Source: Candidatus Gemmiger excrementigallinarum
GTDB lineage: Bacteria > Bacillota > Clostridia > Oscillospirales > Ruminococcaceae
NCBI GenBank assembly: GCA_019116445.1
Contig: DXBP01000067.1
Span: 1 to 49,599 of the forward strand
Direction of reading: 5' to 3'
Length of the DNA stretch: 49,599 nucleotides
A program made the position numbers and the translations under genes. Shown here piece after piece: positions 7,882 to 16,429 of the stretch (position 1 is its first letter; each line of letters opens with the position of its first letter). The notes below the pieces were generated by a model. The model saw only the letters and a list, made by a program, of their open reading frames with translations. It did not search any database and was not told the DNA's origin.

Positions 7882-9854
7882 AGTTCGGCCTCCTTCTCCA
7901 CCGGCAGGCGATCACGATGGATTCCCTGCATACGGTACATGGTGCGGGAAGCCTCCGCCAGTTCATCATACTCCGGCACATGGCCGTCCACCGCATCACA
8001 CAGCCAGTCCATGTGCACGATCTGTTCCAGATCCAGGCCCCGGCGGCCGCTGTTTTTGATGCTGCCGTCCTGTGCCGTAATACGGCAGGCAAAGGGGTCG
8101 ATCATGCCCGAGATCACACCTTCCCGCAGGATGCGCGCCAGATGCTGCACGTCCTGGGGCAGTTCGCGGCTGAGCAGCACGTCCATGACACCGCTGTTCA
8201 TGCCCCACCAATAGTTTACGGCCCGGCCATCGTTGCCGGACTTGTCCCGGGCCCAGCCGCCGTCCAGCACGCTGCGCACCACGTTTTCATAGAACTGACC
8301 CCAATGCCAGAAGGGTGTGGCCAGGTCCTGCAGCACCCCGCCCGGACGGATCAGGAAGGTGCCGAACTCCCGCTGGGGACGCCCCGGCACCGGCGCATCG
8401 CGCCCGGATACCACCGTGATGCCCTTGCGGGTGAACAGTGTGAGGGGGTCTTCCTGTTCCGGCAGGCAGGTCCAGAACAGTTCCACCGTCACACGGGGAT
8501 TGACCATCCGCGCGCCCAGGGCAAAGGCGTTGATGTTGGCAGGCACACCAAAGCTGGGGTAATCCGCCACATAGCCGATGCGGTCCCCGGTGGCCATGGC
8601 GCCCGCAATGGCGCCGGTGATGAATTTTGCCTCATACACGCGGGTGTAGTAGGTGCGGATGCTGGCGTAGGGCATCTCCATCGAACAGTTGAGGATGCGC
8701 ACCGAAGGGTGCTTCACCGCCGCCCGCAGCGAGGCCCCCACCAGTTTGGGGCTGGTGGTAAATACGATGTCGGCCCCTTCGGCAATGGCCTGCTCCACCA
8801 GTTGGTCGGCATTTTCGCCGGGAACGGCGTTGCAGTAGGCCACCGTTTCGACCTTGCCCTCAAACACCGTGTCCAGCTGGCAGCGGCCGAACTCGTGCTG
8901 GCTGGTCCAGGCACTGGTTTCCGGCGTGCGCTCGTGCACAAAAGCCACCTTGAGGTGGGTCGGCGCCGCCGGGCGGATGCCGGGCAAAATGCGGTCGATG
9001 AGTTTCTCTTTGGTTTTGGCCGGCTCGGCGGGTTTGACGCTGACGGTGACGGGGTCATCGTTCTGCAGGGCCAGCACATCATCCCACAGGGCATCCAGCT
9101 TCTGGCTCAGTTCCGACGGGGTACTGTCGGCCAGTTCCTGGCGGGAATACAGCCGCAGCAGCAACAGCAGCACATCCCCGGTGGACCAGCGCAGCCGGTC
9201 GCCGCCGTGGGCCCGGAACGCCTTGCCCACCCAGTTGTACAAAGAAAGGACATCGGCGCGGTCCTCATCGCTCCAGGATTCCTCCGGCCCTTTGCCCATC
9301 AGTTTCTGCAGCCGGGCAAAGCTGCCCAGCTTGGTAAAGCGCAGCGTATAGGTCCGGATCAGGGGGTAATAGTGCATGAACTCGTAATACAGGCGCACTT
9401 CGGGGGTATCGTTGTAGCAGGGCACCACCCGGGTGACGTTGGCCATAACGCTGCTGGCACCGAAATACTTCAGCACGCTGACGCGCTTGTTGCCCTCCTG
9501 CACATAAAAACGGCCCATATATTCAAAGCAGCGCACCGGGTCCCGGATGCCTTCCTCCATGTGGGCCACACACAGGTTGGTCCACTTGGTGCCGAACTCG
9601 GTCTTGAGTTCCAGCAGCGGCATAAAGTTGCCCGCAAATGCGGCGGTACGCCCCGCCGTTTTGGTGCCCACCAGCAGTTCCAGCGGCACTTCGATCACAC
9701 CCAGCGGCAACTGGTTCTCGATCTCCACATTCTGCAGGATGTCATCCAGCACCGGCAGGAAAGGAGATTGCCCGGCTGCTGTTTTTTCGCGATATTCCCG
9801 CTGCCCCAGTCTTTGCGCCTTGACATAACAATCCATTGCCTCTGAACGGGTCAT
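7878..9854 (-). CDS. Cytosolic ParB-like / BMP-domain fusion protein
   Basis: Residues about 50-145 look like a ParB/sulfiredoxin-fold domain: VIEVPLELLVGTKTAGR, a FMPLLE stretch, EGIRDPVRCFEYMGRFYVQ and EGNKRVSVLKYF. Residues about 300-645 match the Bmp/PnrA purine-nucleoside or basic-membrane-protein periplasmic fold (KVAFVHERTPETSAW, GADIVFTTSP, GAIAGAMATGDRIGYVADY). There is no signal peptide or lipobox, so the solute-binding fold is probably used inside the cell as a sensor. It heads the unit: a promoter lies 70 bases upstream and an AGAGGAGG ribosome site precedes the ATG. The coupled phosphatase downstream suggests a shared, unknown task. Confidence 0.75.
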   Translation of the reverse strand: MTRSEAMDCYVKAQRLGQREYREKTAAGQSPFLPVLDDILQNVEIENQLPLGVIEVPLELLVGTKTAGRTAAFAGNFMPLLELKTEFGTKWTNLCVAHMEEGIRDPVRCFEYMGRFYVQEGNKRVSVLKYFGASSVMANVTRVVPCYNDTPEVRLYYEFMHYYPLIRTYTLRFTKLGSFARLQKLMGKGPEESWSDEDRADVLSLYNWVGKAFRAHGGDRLRWSTGDVLLLLLRLYSRQELADSTPSELSQKLDALWDDVLALQNDDPVTVSVKPAEPAKTKEKLIDRILPGIRPAAPTHLKVAFVHERTPETSAWTSQHEFGRCQLDTVFEGKVETVAYCNAVPGENADQLVEQAIAEGADIVFTTSPKLVGASLRAAVKHPSVRILNCSMEMPYASIRTYYTRVYEAKFITGAIAGAMATGDRIGYVADYPSFGVPANINAFALGARMVNPRVTVELFWTCLPEQEDPLTLFTRKGITVVSGRDAPVPGRPQREFGTFLIRPGGVLQDLATPFWHWGQFYENVVRSVLDGGWARDKSGNDGRAVNYWWGMNSGVMDVLLSRELPQDVQHLARILREGVISGMIDPFACRITAQDGSIKNSGRRGLDLEQIVHMDWLCDAVDGHVPEYDELAEASRTMYRMQGIHRDRLPVEKEAEL

Positions 9855-9921
9855 GGCAGAAACCTCCTCTGATTCCTGTGTCAGATTTCACAAATTTGCA
9901 GCTTTATCTTCGTATAAAATG

Positions 9922-9950
9922 ATTATAACACAACGCGCGGAAAGATACAA
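9922..9950 (-). promoter_or_regulatory. Promoter of the BMP-fusion operon
   Basis: TTGTAT (9950-9945) and TATAAT (9927-9922) have a 17-base spacer on the minus strand, 68 bases before the start codon at 9854. Confidence 0.75.
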
Positions 9951-9969
9951 AATAAATCTGTTACGTCTT

Positions 9970-11265
9970 TCAGCCCGTATGTACGGCCTTGGGGTACACC
10001 GCCTGCATCCGGGCATCGTCATAGTGTTCATCCAGATAGACCTGCAGGCTGTTCTGGGGCGGCACACCCTCGATGCGGGCGTTGTAGCGCATGAGCGCCA
10101 GGGAACTGACGATCATATCCGCCGCCATGAACACACACAGCGCCCAGGTCAGCACCTTGCCGGGCCGCCGGGGGATGCGCTCGATGAGATCGGAGATGGG
10201 CGGATAGAGCGCCTTGAACCAGATGACCGCCGCGAAGCCCCAGAAGAAGCAGTACAGCAGGTTGATGCGGCCGCCCAGGTTGAAGGGGATCTTGCTGTAA
10301 TCCCAGAACACCGCGCCGAACACCACCTCGGTAAAGACGCTGCACAGGTATTCGTAGGCGCCGCCCAGCAGCGTACCGGCCATGAACAGCCAGCTGGAAG
10401 ATTTATCCTTATACCGGTAGAGCAGCAGGGTGACCAGGGCGATGGCCAGGCCCCATACAATGGAAAACGGTCCCCACACAACGCTGGAACGGCTCATCCA
10501 GTACCCGGCTGTGATGCGGCAGAAAATCGTTTCGGTGATATCGCCCAGAAACGCGCCGATGAAAAAGAGCAGCACGATCTTGTAGGGACTGCATCCGGAG
10601 GCAAACACCGTGGACTTTGCCTTTTTCTGGTGTTCAAAGGTCAGGGCCGGGTGGGCTTTGGCCATACGGTTTTCCACATGGCCCAGAATCCACAGTCCCG
10701 CGCGCAGCGTCAGGCTGGCCAGACGGTTTTCCACCGCTTCGGCCGGCGGCCAGCGGTAGCGCAGGCCCAGCATCGTCAGCAGGGTGCCCACTGCGTCGAT
10801 GGCAAAAAGCACCAGCAGCACCCACAGCACCGCAGCGCGCACCGCGGCCGGGATCAGGTCAAACAGGGAAAGCAGCAGCGGGTTGCCCCACTTGATGGTA
10901 ATAACGCTGAGCGCACCCCACAGCAGCGATGCTCCCAGGCAGATGTAGCCGTCCAGGTTGAACCATTCATCGCTGTAGTCCCACCAGCGGGTGCCGCTGG
11001 TGCGTTCCAGGATATGCCCGGCCACCCATTCCAGCACCGTGGTGTAGATGGTACTGAGGGCAAACAGGAAGAACCAGCTTTCATGCAGTTCCCCCAGGGT
11101 AAAGCTGATGGTCAGGCCGCCCACACCGTACAGGATGCACAGCGGCCCGTTGAGAACGCCGCGGTCCTGGTAGCGGCGCTTGCGCACGGCAGTGGTGATG
11201 ACTTCGCCCAGCCAGCCCAGGAAGGAATAGGCGAAAAACAGATACACAAATTGATAGAATCCCAT
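9970..11265 (-). CDS. CmpB-type membrane protein with two repeated halves
   Basis: This 431-residue protein matches the 'putative ABC-transporter type IV / CmpB' family, whose biochemical role is not established. Two homologous units are visible. Unit one is FLGWLGEVITT, RGVLNGPLCILYGVGGL, then ERTSGTRWWDYSDEWFNLDG (about 15-110). Unit two is FLGDITETIFC, SSVVWGPFSIVWGLA, then FWDYSKIPFNLGGRINL (about 228-375). Each unit carries the E and WDYS..FNL..G signatures within several membrane helices. It is the last gene of the queH unit, 12 bases behind the dehydrogenase. Confidence 0.75.
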   Translation of the reverse strand: MGFYQFVYLFFAYSFLGWLGEVITTAVRKRRYQDRGVLNGPLCILYGVGGLTISFTLGELHESWFFLFALSTIYTTVLEWVAGHILERTSGTRWWDYSDEWFNLDGYICLGASLLWGALSVITIKWGNPLLLSLFDLIPAAVRAAVLWVLLVLFAIDAVGTLLTMLGLRYRWPPAEAVENRLASLTLRAGLWILGHVENRMAKAHPALTFEHQKKAKSTVFASGCSPYKIVLLFFIGAFLGDITETIFCRITAGYWMSRSSVVWGPFSIVWGLAIALVTLLLYRYKDKSSSWLFMAGTLLGGAYEYLCSVFTEVVFGAVFWDYSKIPFNLGGRINLLYCFFWGFAAVIWFKALYPPISDLIERIPRRPGKVLTWALCVFMAADMIVSSLALMRYNARIEGVPPQNSLQVYLDEHYDDARMQAVYPKAVHTG

Positions 11266-11277
11266 ACAAATATCCTC

Positions 11278-12273
11278 TTATTCACAGGTCAGACGTCGGC
11301 CGGGGGTATCGGCACTGACGTAGCGGGTGGTGCGGCTCATCTGGTTATCCAGCGTCTGGCCGGCGGCAAACCGTGCCAGATTGTGGGCAAAGATCTCCAC
11401 GATATTTTCCAGGGTGCGGGGCAGGCTGAACCGCCCCGAGATATGGGGCGTGATGAGCACGGTGTCCAGGTTCCACAGCGGGTGGTCCGGCGGCAGGGGT
11501 TCGGGGTCGGTCACGTCGAGGGCCGCACCGTAGAGCGCGCCGCTCTGCACGGCGGCCGCCAGGGCATCGCAGTCCACGGTACTGCCCCGCCCCACGTTGA
11601 GCAAAATCGCTCCCCGCTTGCACCGGGCCAGCCGGTCGGCATCAAACATCCGCCTGGTTTCCGGGGTGCCGGGCAGGCTCAGCGCCACCAGGTCGGCCCG
11701 GGGCAGTTCCTCGTCCAGGTGGGCGGTATCCACCACCCGCAGGCAGTAGTCGGGGCAGTCCCCTGCATGGCGGCGGACGCCCACCACCTCGGCGCCCAGC
11801 ATATGGGCCCGCCGGGCAAAGCTGGAGCCGATATCCCCCAGCCCTACGCAGAGCACCCGCGCCCCGGCAATGGAGCGCACCGGACGCTCGATGGCATCCC
11901 ACTCATGGCGGTGCTGCCGGTCCCGGTAGAGCACCAGGTCCTTGGCCAGGGCCAGCCACATACCCAGCATCCACTCGCTGATGGCCAGGCCGTAGGCTCC
12001 GGTGGCGTTGGTGACAATACACTCCGGCGGCAGGACGCCGGGTTCCAGGTAAGGGTCCGGCCCCGCGAAGTTGGACTGGAACCAGGCAAGGCGGGTATTT
12101 TGCCGGATCAGTTCCACCGGCACATTGCCGAGGATGGCGTCCGCCCAGAGGATTTCCTCCCGGGTCGCCGTTTCCTGGGTGGTAAACCGGTAGGCAAACT
12201 GCGGGGCCGCCTGCCGGATCGTTTCGCGCTGGGCCTCATTGAGCGGCAGCGCCACAAGGATATGTTTTTCCAT
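11278..12273 (-). CDS. D-isomer-specific 2-hydroxyacid dehydrogenase
   Basis: An NAD(P)-dependent cytosolic oxidoreductase that interconverts a 2-hydroxyacid and a 2-ketoacid. The dinucleotide fold VLCVGLGDIGSSFARRA is near residue 145. The catalytic triad is present: Arg in LLNVGRGSTVD, Glu in DVTDPEPLPPDHPLW and His in VLITPHISGRF. The length of 331 fits the family. I used the ATG at 12273, with CAGGAAC upstream; the open frame extends 68 codons further but shows no family similarity and runs into the queH end. The substrate is not predictable. Confidence 0.9.
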   Translation of the reverse strand: MEKHILVALPLNEAQRETIRQAAPQFAYRFTTQETATREEILWADAILGNVPVELIRQNTRLAWFQSNFAGPDPYLEPGVLPPECIVTNATGAYGLAISEWMLGMWLALAKDLVLYRDRQHRHEWDAIERPVRSIAGARVLCVGLGDIGSSFARRAHMLGAEVVGVRRHAGDCPDYCLRVVDTAHLDEELPRADLVALSLPGTPETRRMFDADRLARCKRGAILLNVGRGSTVDCDALAAAVQSGALYGAALDVTDPEPLPPDHPLWNLDTVLITPHISGRFSLPRTLENIVEIFAHNLARFAAGQTLDNQMSRTTRYVSADTPGRRLTCE

Positions 12274-12310
12274 CGTATGTTCCTGTTCTTTATCTGTTCT
12301 CAGTGGCGCT

Positions 12311-12928
12311 TCAGACGCCCCGCTCCTGTTTGCTGAACACACAGCCGCAGTAGTCCTGCCGGTACAGTCCGTACTCGGCACTGAGCTGCAGACTGCGCTT
12401 GTAGCCGTCCTTTTTGCGGAACTCGCTGGGCAAAAACCGAACCCCGTACTGCGCGCCCAGTTCCGCCCCCAGTGCATTGATGCGCACCGGGTCTTTCATG
12501 GGCGAGATGGACAGCGTGGTGCAGAACCAGTCAAAACCGTGCTGCGCCGCGTACCGGGCCGCCTGTTCCAGCCGCAGACGGTAGCACACCGTACAGCGCT
12601 CGCCTTTTTCCGGCTCCTGTTCCAGGCCCTTGACGGCGCTGTAAAACTCCTGGGGCTCGTAGGGCAGTTCCACCACCGGGAAGCGATAGCCCGCCTGCTG
12701 CACAAAGCGTTCCAGTTCCTTCTCCCGGCGATGATACTCTTCCGGCGGGTAGATATTGGGATTGTAATACAGAATGGTCAGATCAAAATGATCGGCCAGG
12801 CGCTCCAGCGTCGCGCTGGAACAGGGCGCACAGCAGGCGTGAAGCAGCAGGCGCGGGCGGGTCCCCTCGGCCTCCAGCCGGCGCAGCACTTTTTCCATTT
12901 CCTGCTGGTAATTGATTCGATTGGGCAT
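12311..12928 (-). CDS. queH: Epoxyqueuosine reductase QueH
   Basis: QueH carries out the last step of queuosine tRNA modification, reducing epoxyqueuosine. It is the non-homologous replacement of QueG. Conserved cysteines stand in HACCAPCSS (about residue 32), KGERCTVCYRLRLEQAA (about 103) and QDYCGC near the C-terminus, matching the DUF208 Cys set that binds Fe-S and metal. TTLSISPMKD is also typical. The 205-residue length fits. The start at 12928 is preceded by AAAGGAAAC. The gene leads a probable operon with the dehydrogenase and the CmpB protein. Its promoter region resembles two other elements in this window. Confidence 0.93.
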   Translation of the reverse strand: MPNRINYQQEMEKVLRRLEAEGTRPRLLLHACCAPCSSATLERLADHFDLTILYYNPNIYPPEEYHRREKELERFVQQAGYRFPVVELPYEPQEFYSAVKGLEQEPEKGERCTVCYRLRLEQAARYAAQHGFDWFCTTLSISPMKDPVRINALGAELGAQYGVRFLPSEFRKKDGYKRSLQLSAEYGLYRQDYCGCVFSKQERGV

Positions 12929-12942
12929 ATACTTTGTTTCCT

Positions 12943-13063
12943 TTGCTGAACTTGCCGGGCCATGACGCAGGGCGGCCGCGGCACCTCTTTTCCATGATAA
13001 CATATACGGCCTGTTTTTGCACCAGGTTCCTTGTGATTTTGCTGCCATTTTATCCAGAATCCG
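12943..13063 (-). repeat. Copy 3 of the promoter/leader element
   Basis: In minus orientation it has CGGATTCTGG (13063-13054), a promoter (GTGCAA, 17 bases, TATCAT at 13022-12994) and AAGTTCAGCAA (12953-12943). The same ordered parts occur at 36383-36546 and 38381-38545. The distance from CGGATTCTGG to the -35 matches within about two bases. This copy lacks the outer AAGAAGC block, and the TTCAGCAA tail is 40 rather than 56-57 bases from the -10. Its relation to the other two is less certain than theirs to each other. Confidence 0.5.
12994..13022 (-). promoter_or_regulatory. Probable queH promoter
   Basis: GTGCAA (13022-13017) and TATCAT (12999-12994) have a 17-base spacer on the minus strand. 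The match to consensus is moderate, but position and spacing agree with the related elements upstream of the G5/3D gene and the small-RNA candidate. Confidence 0.5.
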
Positions 13064-13237
13064 AGGATTTCTGCAATTTAAAGATTGTTCCGATTTCTTT
13101 TGCAATTTCTTGAAATTTCTTTCACCTCTTTGTCACATTCGCCCGATATACTGTAAGTGTCCTCAGGAAGGGAGCAGGGACCCGACCCGAGGCAGGGACC
13201 CCCAAGTTTTTTCATCCATACTCCTCTTTTCTTTTGA
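13064..13237. other. Intergenic stretch with no gene recognised
   Basis: Between the queH promoter and the plus-strand terminator lies a T-rich segment and then a purine-rich block. The block contains the direct repeat GCAGGGACCC at 13174-13183 and 13192-13201, followed by TTTTTT at 13207. A TATACT at 13147 could be a plus-strand -10, but no good -35 stands 16-18 bases before it. No convincing ORF with a ribosome site is present on either strand. Confidence 0.4.
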
Positions 13238-13283
13238 CACCAAAGCGGCACCGGCGAAAGCCAGTGCCGCTTTGGTGTTTTTT
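13238..13283 (+). terminator. Strong intrinsic terminator without a visible gene
   Basis: A 14-bp perfect stem (CACCAAAGCGGCAC with GTGCCGCTTTGGTG) and a TTTTTT run form a textbook plus-strand terminator. The minus strand has no U-run. No plus-strand CDS ends upstream of it, so it either ends a small RNA or insulates the activator gene from upstream transcription. Confidence 0.8.
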
Positions 13284-13315
13284 CGCCTTAAAATGACATA
13301 TTTCCGCCCGCAGAC

Positions 13316-13344
13316 TTGCCAAAACGGGGAAAAAAAGGTACAAT
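13316..13344 (+). promoter_or_regulatory. Promoter of the activator gene
   Basis: TTGCCA (13316-13321) and TACAAT (13339-13344) have a 17-base spacer. The leader to the ATG is about 110 nt. It holds an inverted repeat, GGTATCG at 13355-13361 with CGATACC at 13411-13417, and a strong AGGAGG before the start. Confidence 0.75.
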
Positions 13345-13459
13345 AAGGTGATATGGTATCGGTAGGAATAGGCGTTTTACGTCCCTCCCGCGCAAAAAAC
13401 CGCGTTGGAACGATACCGCATCCCGCAATTTCCCGTTTTCCGCAGGAGGTTACACCCGT

Positions 13460-16393
13460 ATGAGAGTTGGTTTGGACATTGGTTCCACGACCATTAAATG
13501 TGTGGTGCTGAACGACGCCGGTGAGATCCTGTTTTCCACCTACGAGCGTCATTTCAGCCATATTCTGGAGAAGGGCAAGGCCCTGCTCGAAAAAGTAGCT
13601 GCCGAATACCTGCCCGACGGCAAGGCATACCTGGCCATTTCCGGTTCCGCCGGTATGGGCCTGGCGGACAGCTGCAAAGTTCCCTTTGTGCAGGAGGTGT
13701 TTGCCACCCGCGTGGCGGCCAACCGTCTGGTGCCCGGCACCGACTGCATCATTGAGCTGGGCGGCGAGGACGCCAAGATCCTGTTTTTGACCGGCGGCAC
13801 CGAGGTGCGCATGAACGGCAGCTGTGCCGGCGGCACCGGCGCTTTCATCGACCAGATGGCAACGCTGCTGAAGATGGGCGCCGACGAGATGGACGCCGCC
13901 GCCCAGACCGCCACCCGTACCTACACCATCGCCAGCCGCTGCGGCGTGTTTGCCAAGAGCGACATCCAGCCCCTGATCAACCAGGGCGCCCAGGCCGGTG
14001 ACATCGCCGCTTCCATCTACCAGGCGGTGGTCAACCAGACCATTGCGGGCCTGGCCCAGGGCCGTCCTATCCAGGGCAACATCGTCTATCTGGGCGGACC
14101 GCTGACCTTCAGCAAGACCCTGCGCCAGAGCTTTGACAAAACCCTGGGCGTACAGGGCCTGTGCCCCGAAAACAGCCTGCTGTTCGTGGCCCTGGGCGCG
14201 GCGTTCTACGCCGACGAGGAGTCCGATCTGCACGAAGTGGCCCGCCGCCTGGACGATTACAGCGCCACTGCCACTTACGTGAGCCTGCCGCCGCTGTTTG
14301 CCAATCAGCAGGAATACGAAGAATTCCATGCCCGGCACCTGAAAGCCACCGTCCCCTGCCTGCCCTTCAGCGCCCAGTGCGGACCGGTGCACATCGGCAT
14401 TGATTCCGGTTCCACCACCATCAAACTGGTGGTCATTGACCAGAATGCCAACATCCTGTTTGAGAGTTACCGCCCCAACCTGGGCAACCCCGTGCCCCTG
14501 GTGCGGGAAACGCTGCTGAAACTGTACAAGGACCACCCCGGCCTGCAGATCGCCAGTGTGACCACCACCGGTTACGGCGAGGACCTGATCAAAAACGCCT
14601 TCCACTGCGACCGGGGCCTGGTGGAAACGGTGGCCCACTTTACCGCCGCCAAGCATTTCCTGCCTGATGTGGACTTTATCATCGACATCGGCGGCCAGGA
14701 CATGAAGTGCTTCAAGATCGAGGATGGGGCCATCAGCAACATCTTCCTGAACGAAGCCTGTTCCTCCGGCTGCGGCAGCTTTTTGCAGACCTTCGCCCAG
14801 GCCCTGGGTTACGATGTAAAAGAGTTTGCCGCCCTGGGCCTGTTTGCCGACAAGCCCGTGGACCTGGGCAGCCGCTGCACCGTGTTCATGAACTCCTCGG
14901 TGAAGCAGGCCCAGAAGGACGGCGCTTCCATTGAGAACATCAGCGCGGGCCTTTCCATCTCGGTGGTCAAGAACGCCCTGTACAAGGTCATCCGCGCCTC
15001 CAGCCCCGAAGAACTGGGCCGCAACATCGTGGTCCAGGGCGGCACCTTCTACAATGAAGCGGTGCTGCGCGCCTTTGAAAAGGAGATGGGCGTGGAGGTC
15101 ATCCGTCCCGACATCGCCGGTCTGATGGGCGCTTACGGTGCGGCCCTGCACGGACTGAACCACGCGGGCGAAAACGCCCGCAGCAGCGTGCTGACCCAGG
15201 AGGAGCTGGAAAACTTCAGCCAGACCGTCAAGACCGTGCAGTGCAACGGCTGCGGCAACCACTGCCAGCTGACCGTCAACACCTTTGCGGACGGCAAACG
15301 TTTTATCTCCGGCAACCGCTGCGACAAACCGGTCACCGGCAAGGCCAACAGCGAGGACCTGAACCTCTACGCCTACAAACTCAAGCTGCTGGACGACTAC
15401 CGCAACGCCCCCGCCCCGGCACAGCCCCGAGCCAAAATTGGCATCCCCCTGTGCCTGAATATGTATGAACTGCTACCCTTCTGGCATACCTTGTTTACGA
15501 AGCTGGGCTTCCAGGTGGTGATCAGCCCCTTCTCCAGCCGTAAGCTGTACCAGGCCGGACAGGCTACCATCCCCAGTGATACCGCCTGCTTCCCTGCCAA
15601 GCTCAGCCACGGTCACATCCACTGGCTGGCCGAACAGGGCGTGGATGCGGTGTTCTACCCCTGCATGAGCTACAACCTGGACGAACACCTGGGCGACAAC
15701 CACTATAACTGCCCGGTGGTGGCCTACTATCCCGAAGTGCTGGAGGGCAACTGCCCCGAACTGACGAAGATCCCGCTGCTGTATGATTACTTCAATCTGG
15801 AGCGGCGCAAGGATTTCTACAAGCGGTTCTACCAGTCCATCACCAAGACCTACCCGGGGCTGGATAAGAAATCCGTACACGCTGCCATCGACGCCGCCTA
15901 CGACGAGTACGCCCGCCATATGCAGCAGGTACGGGACAAAGGCACCGAGATCATTGCCAATGCCCGCAAAGAAGGCAAACACATCATCGTGCTGGCGGGC
16001 CGTCCCTACCATGTGGACCCGGAGGTCAACCACGGCATCGACCAGCTGATCATCCGCCAGGGCGCCGCCGTGGTCACCGAGGATGCCGTCAGCTGGCACG
16101 AGGAGAAATTCAACACTTCGGTGCTGAACCAGTGGACCTACCACAGCCGCCTGTACGCCGCCGCCAAGTACTGCATCTCCCAGCCCGACATGGACCTGGT
16201 GCAGCTGGTATCTTTCGGCTGCGGTCTGGACGCCATCACCACCGACGAGACCCGCGAGATCCTGCAGGCCGGCAACAAGCTGTACACCCAGCTGAAGATC
16301 GACGAGATCACCAACCTGGGCGCCGTCAACATCCGTCTGCGCAGCCTGTTCGCCGCGCTGGAAGAACGCCGCGAAGCCGCCGGTCAGGCGTAA
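13460..16393 (+). CDS. 2-hydroxyacyl-CoA dehydratase activator-type protein, two ASKHA domains
   Basis: Activators of this family (HgdC/BadF/BcrAD) use ATP to inject an electron into 2-hydroxyacyl-CoA dehydratases or reductases. Two actin-fold units are visible. The first is about residues 1-250 (GLDIGSTTIKCVV, IIELGGEDAKI, NGSCAGGTGAF). The second is about 310-570 (GIDSGSTTIKLVV, IIDIGGQDMKCF, NEACSSGCGSF). Each has the Cys that ligates the bridging 4Fe-4S cluster. A CNGCGNHC/CDKP cysteine cluster sits near 595-625. A DUF2229-like region (KIGIPLCLNMYELLPFW, PSDTACFPAKL) fills the rest. At 977 residues it is shorter than the single-chain forms of about 1,400, whose C-terminal part appears to be the next gene. 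Substrate unknown. Confidence 0.85.
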   Translation: MRVGLDIGSTTIKCVVLNDAGEILFSTYERHFSHILEKGKALLEKVAAEYLPDGKAYLAISGSAGMGLADSCKVPFVQEVFATRVAANRLVPGTDCIIELGGEDAKILFLTGGTEVRMNGSCAGGTGAFIDQMATLLKMGADEMDAAAQTATRTYTIASRCGVFAKSDIQPLINQGAQAGDIAASIYQAVVNQTIAGLAQGRPIQGNIVYLGGPLTFSKTLRQSFDKTLGVQGLCPENSLLFVALGAAFYADEESDLHEVARRLDDYSATATYVSLPPLFANQQEYEEFHARHLKATVPCLPFSAQCGPVHIGIDSGSTTIKLVVIDQNANILFESYRPNLGNPVPLVRETLLKLYKDHPGLQIASVTTTGYGEDLIKNAFHCDRGLVETVAHFTAAKHFLPDVDFIIDIGGQDMKCFKIEDGAISNIFLNEACSSGCGSFLQTFAQALGYDVKEFAALGLFADKPVDLGSRCTVFMNSSVKQAQKDGASIENISAGLSISVVKNALYKVIRASSPEELGRNIVVQGGTFYNEAVLRAFEKEMGVEVIRPDIAGLMGAYGAALHGLNHAGENARSSVLTQEELENFSQTVKTVQCNGCGNHCQLTVNTFADGKRFISGNRCDKPVTGKANSEDLNLYAYKLKLLDDYRNAPAPAQPRAKIGIPLCLNMYELLPFWHTLFTKLGFQVVISPFSSRKLYQAGQATIPSDTACFPAKLSHGHIHWLAEQGVDAVFYPCMSYNLDEHLGDNHYNCPVVAYYPEVLEGNCPELTKIPLLYDYFNLERRKDFYKRFYQSITKTYPGLDKKSVHAAIDAAYDEYARHMQQVRDKGTEIIANARKEGKHIIVLAGRPYHVDPEVNHGIDQLIIRQGAAVVTEDAVSWHEEKFNTSVLNQWTYHSRLYAAAKYCISQPDMDLVQLVSFGCGLDAITTDETREILQAGNKLYTQLKIDEITNLGAVNIRLRSLFAALEERREAAGQA

Positions 16394-16429
16394 GGGCCGC
16401 GGGCTTCCCCTGAAAAAGAGGCAAAGTAT

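Noticed and set aside
12274..12477. N-terminal extension of the 2-hydroxyacid dehydrogenase
   Set aside because: The 68 extra codons overlap the end of queH, have Ser/Thr/Arg-rich shadow character, and the normal family start with a ribosome site is at 12273.
13163..15262. 699-codon minus-strand frame opposite the activator gene
   Set aside because: The plus strand encodes clear ASKHA motifs here with a good promoter. The antisense frame has shadow composition and crosses the activator promoter and terminator.
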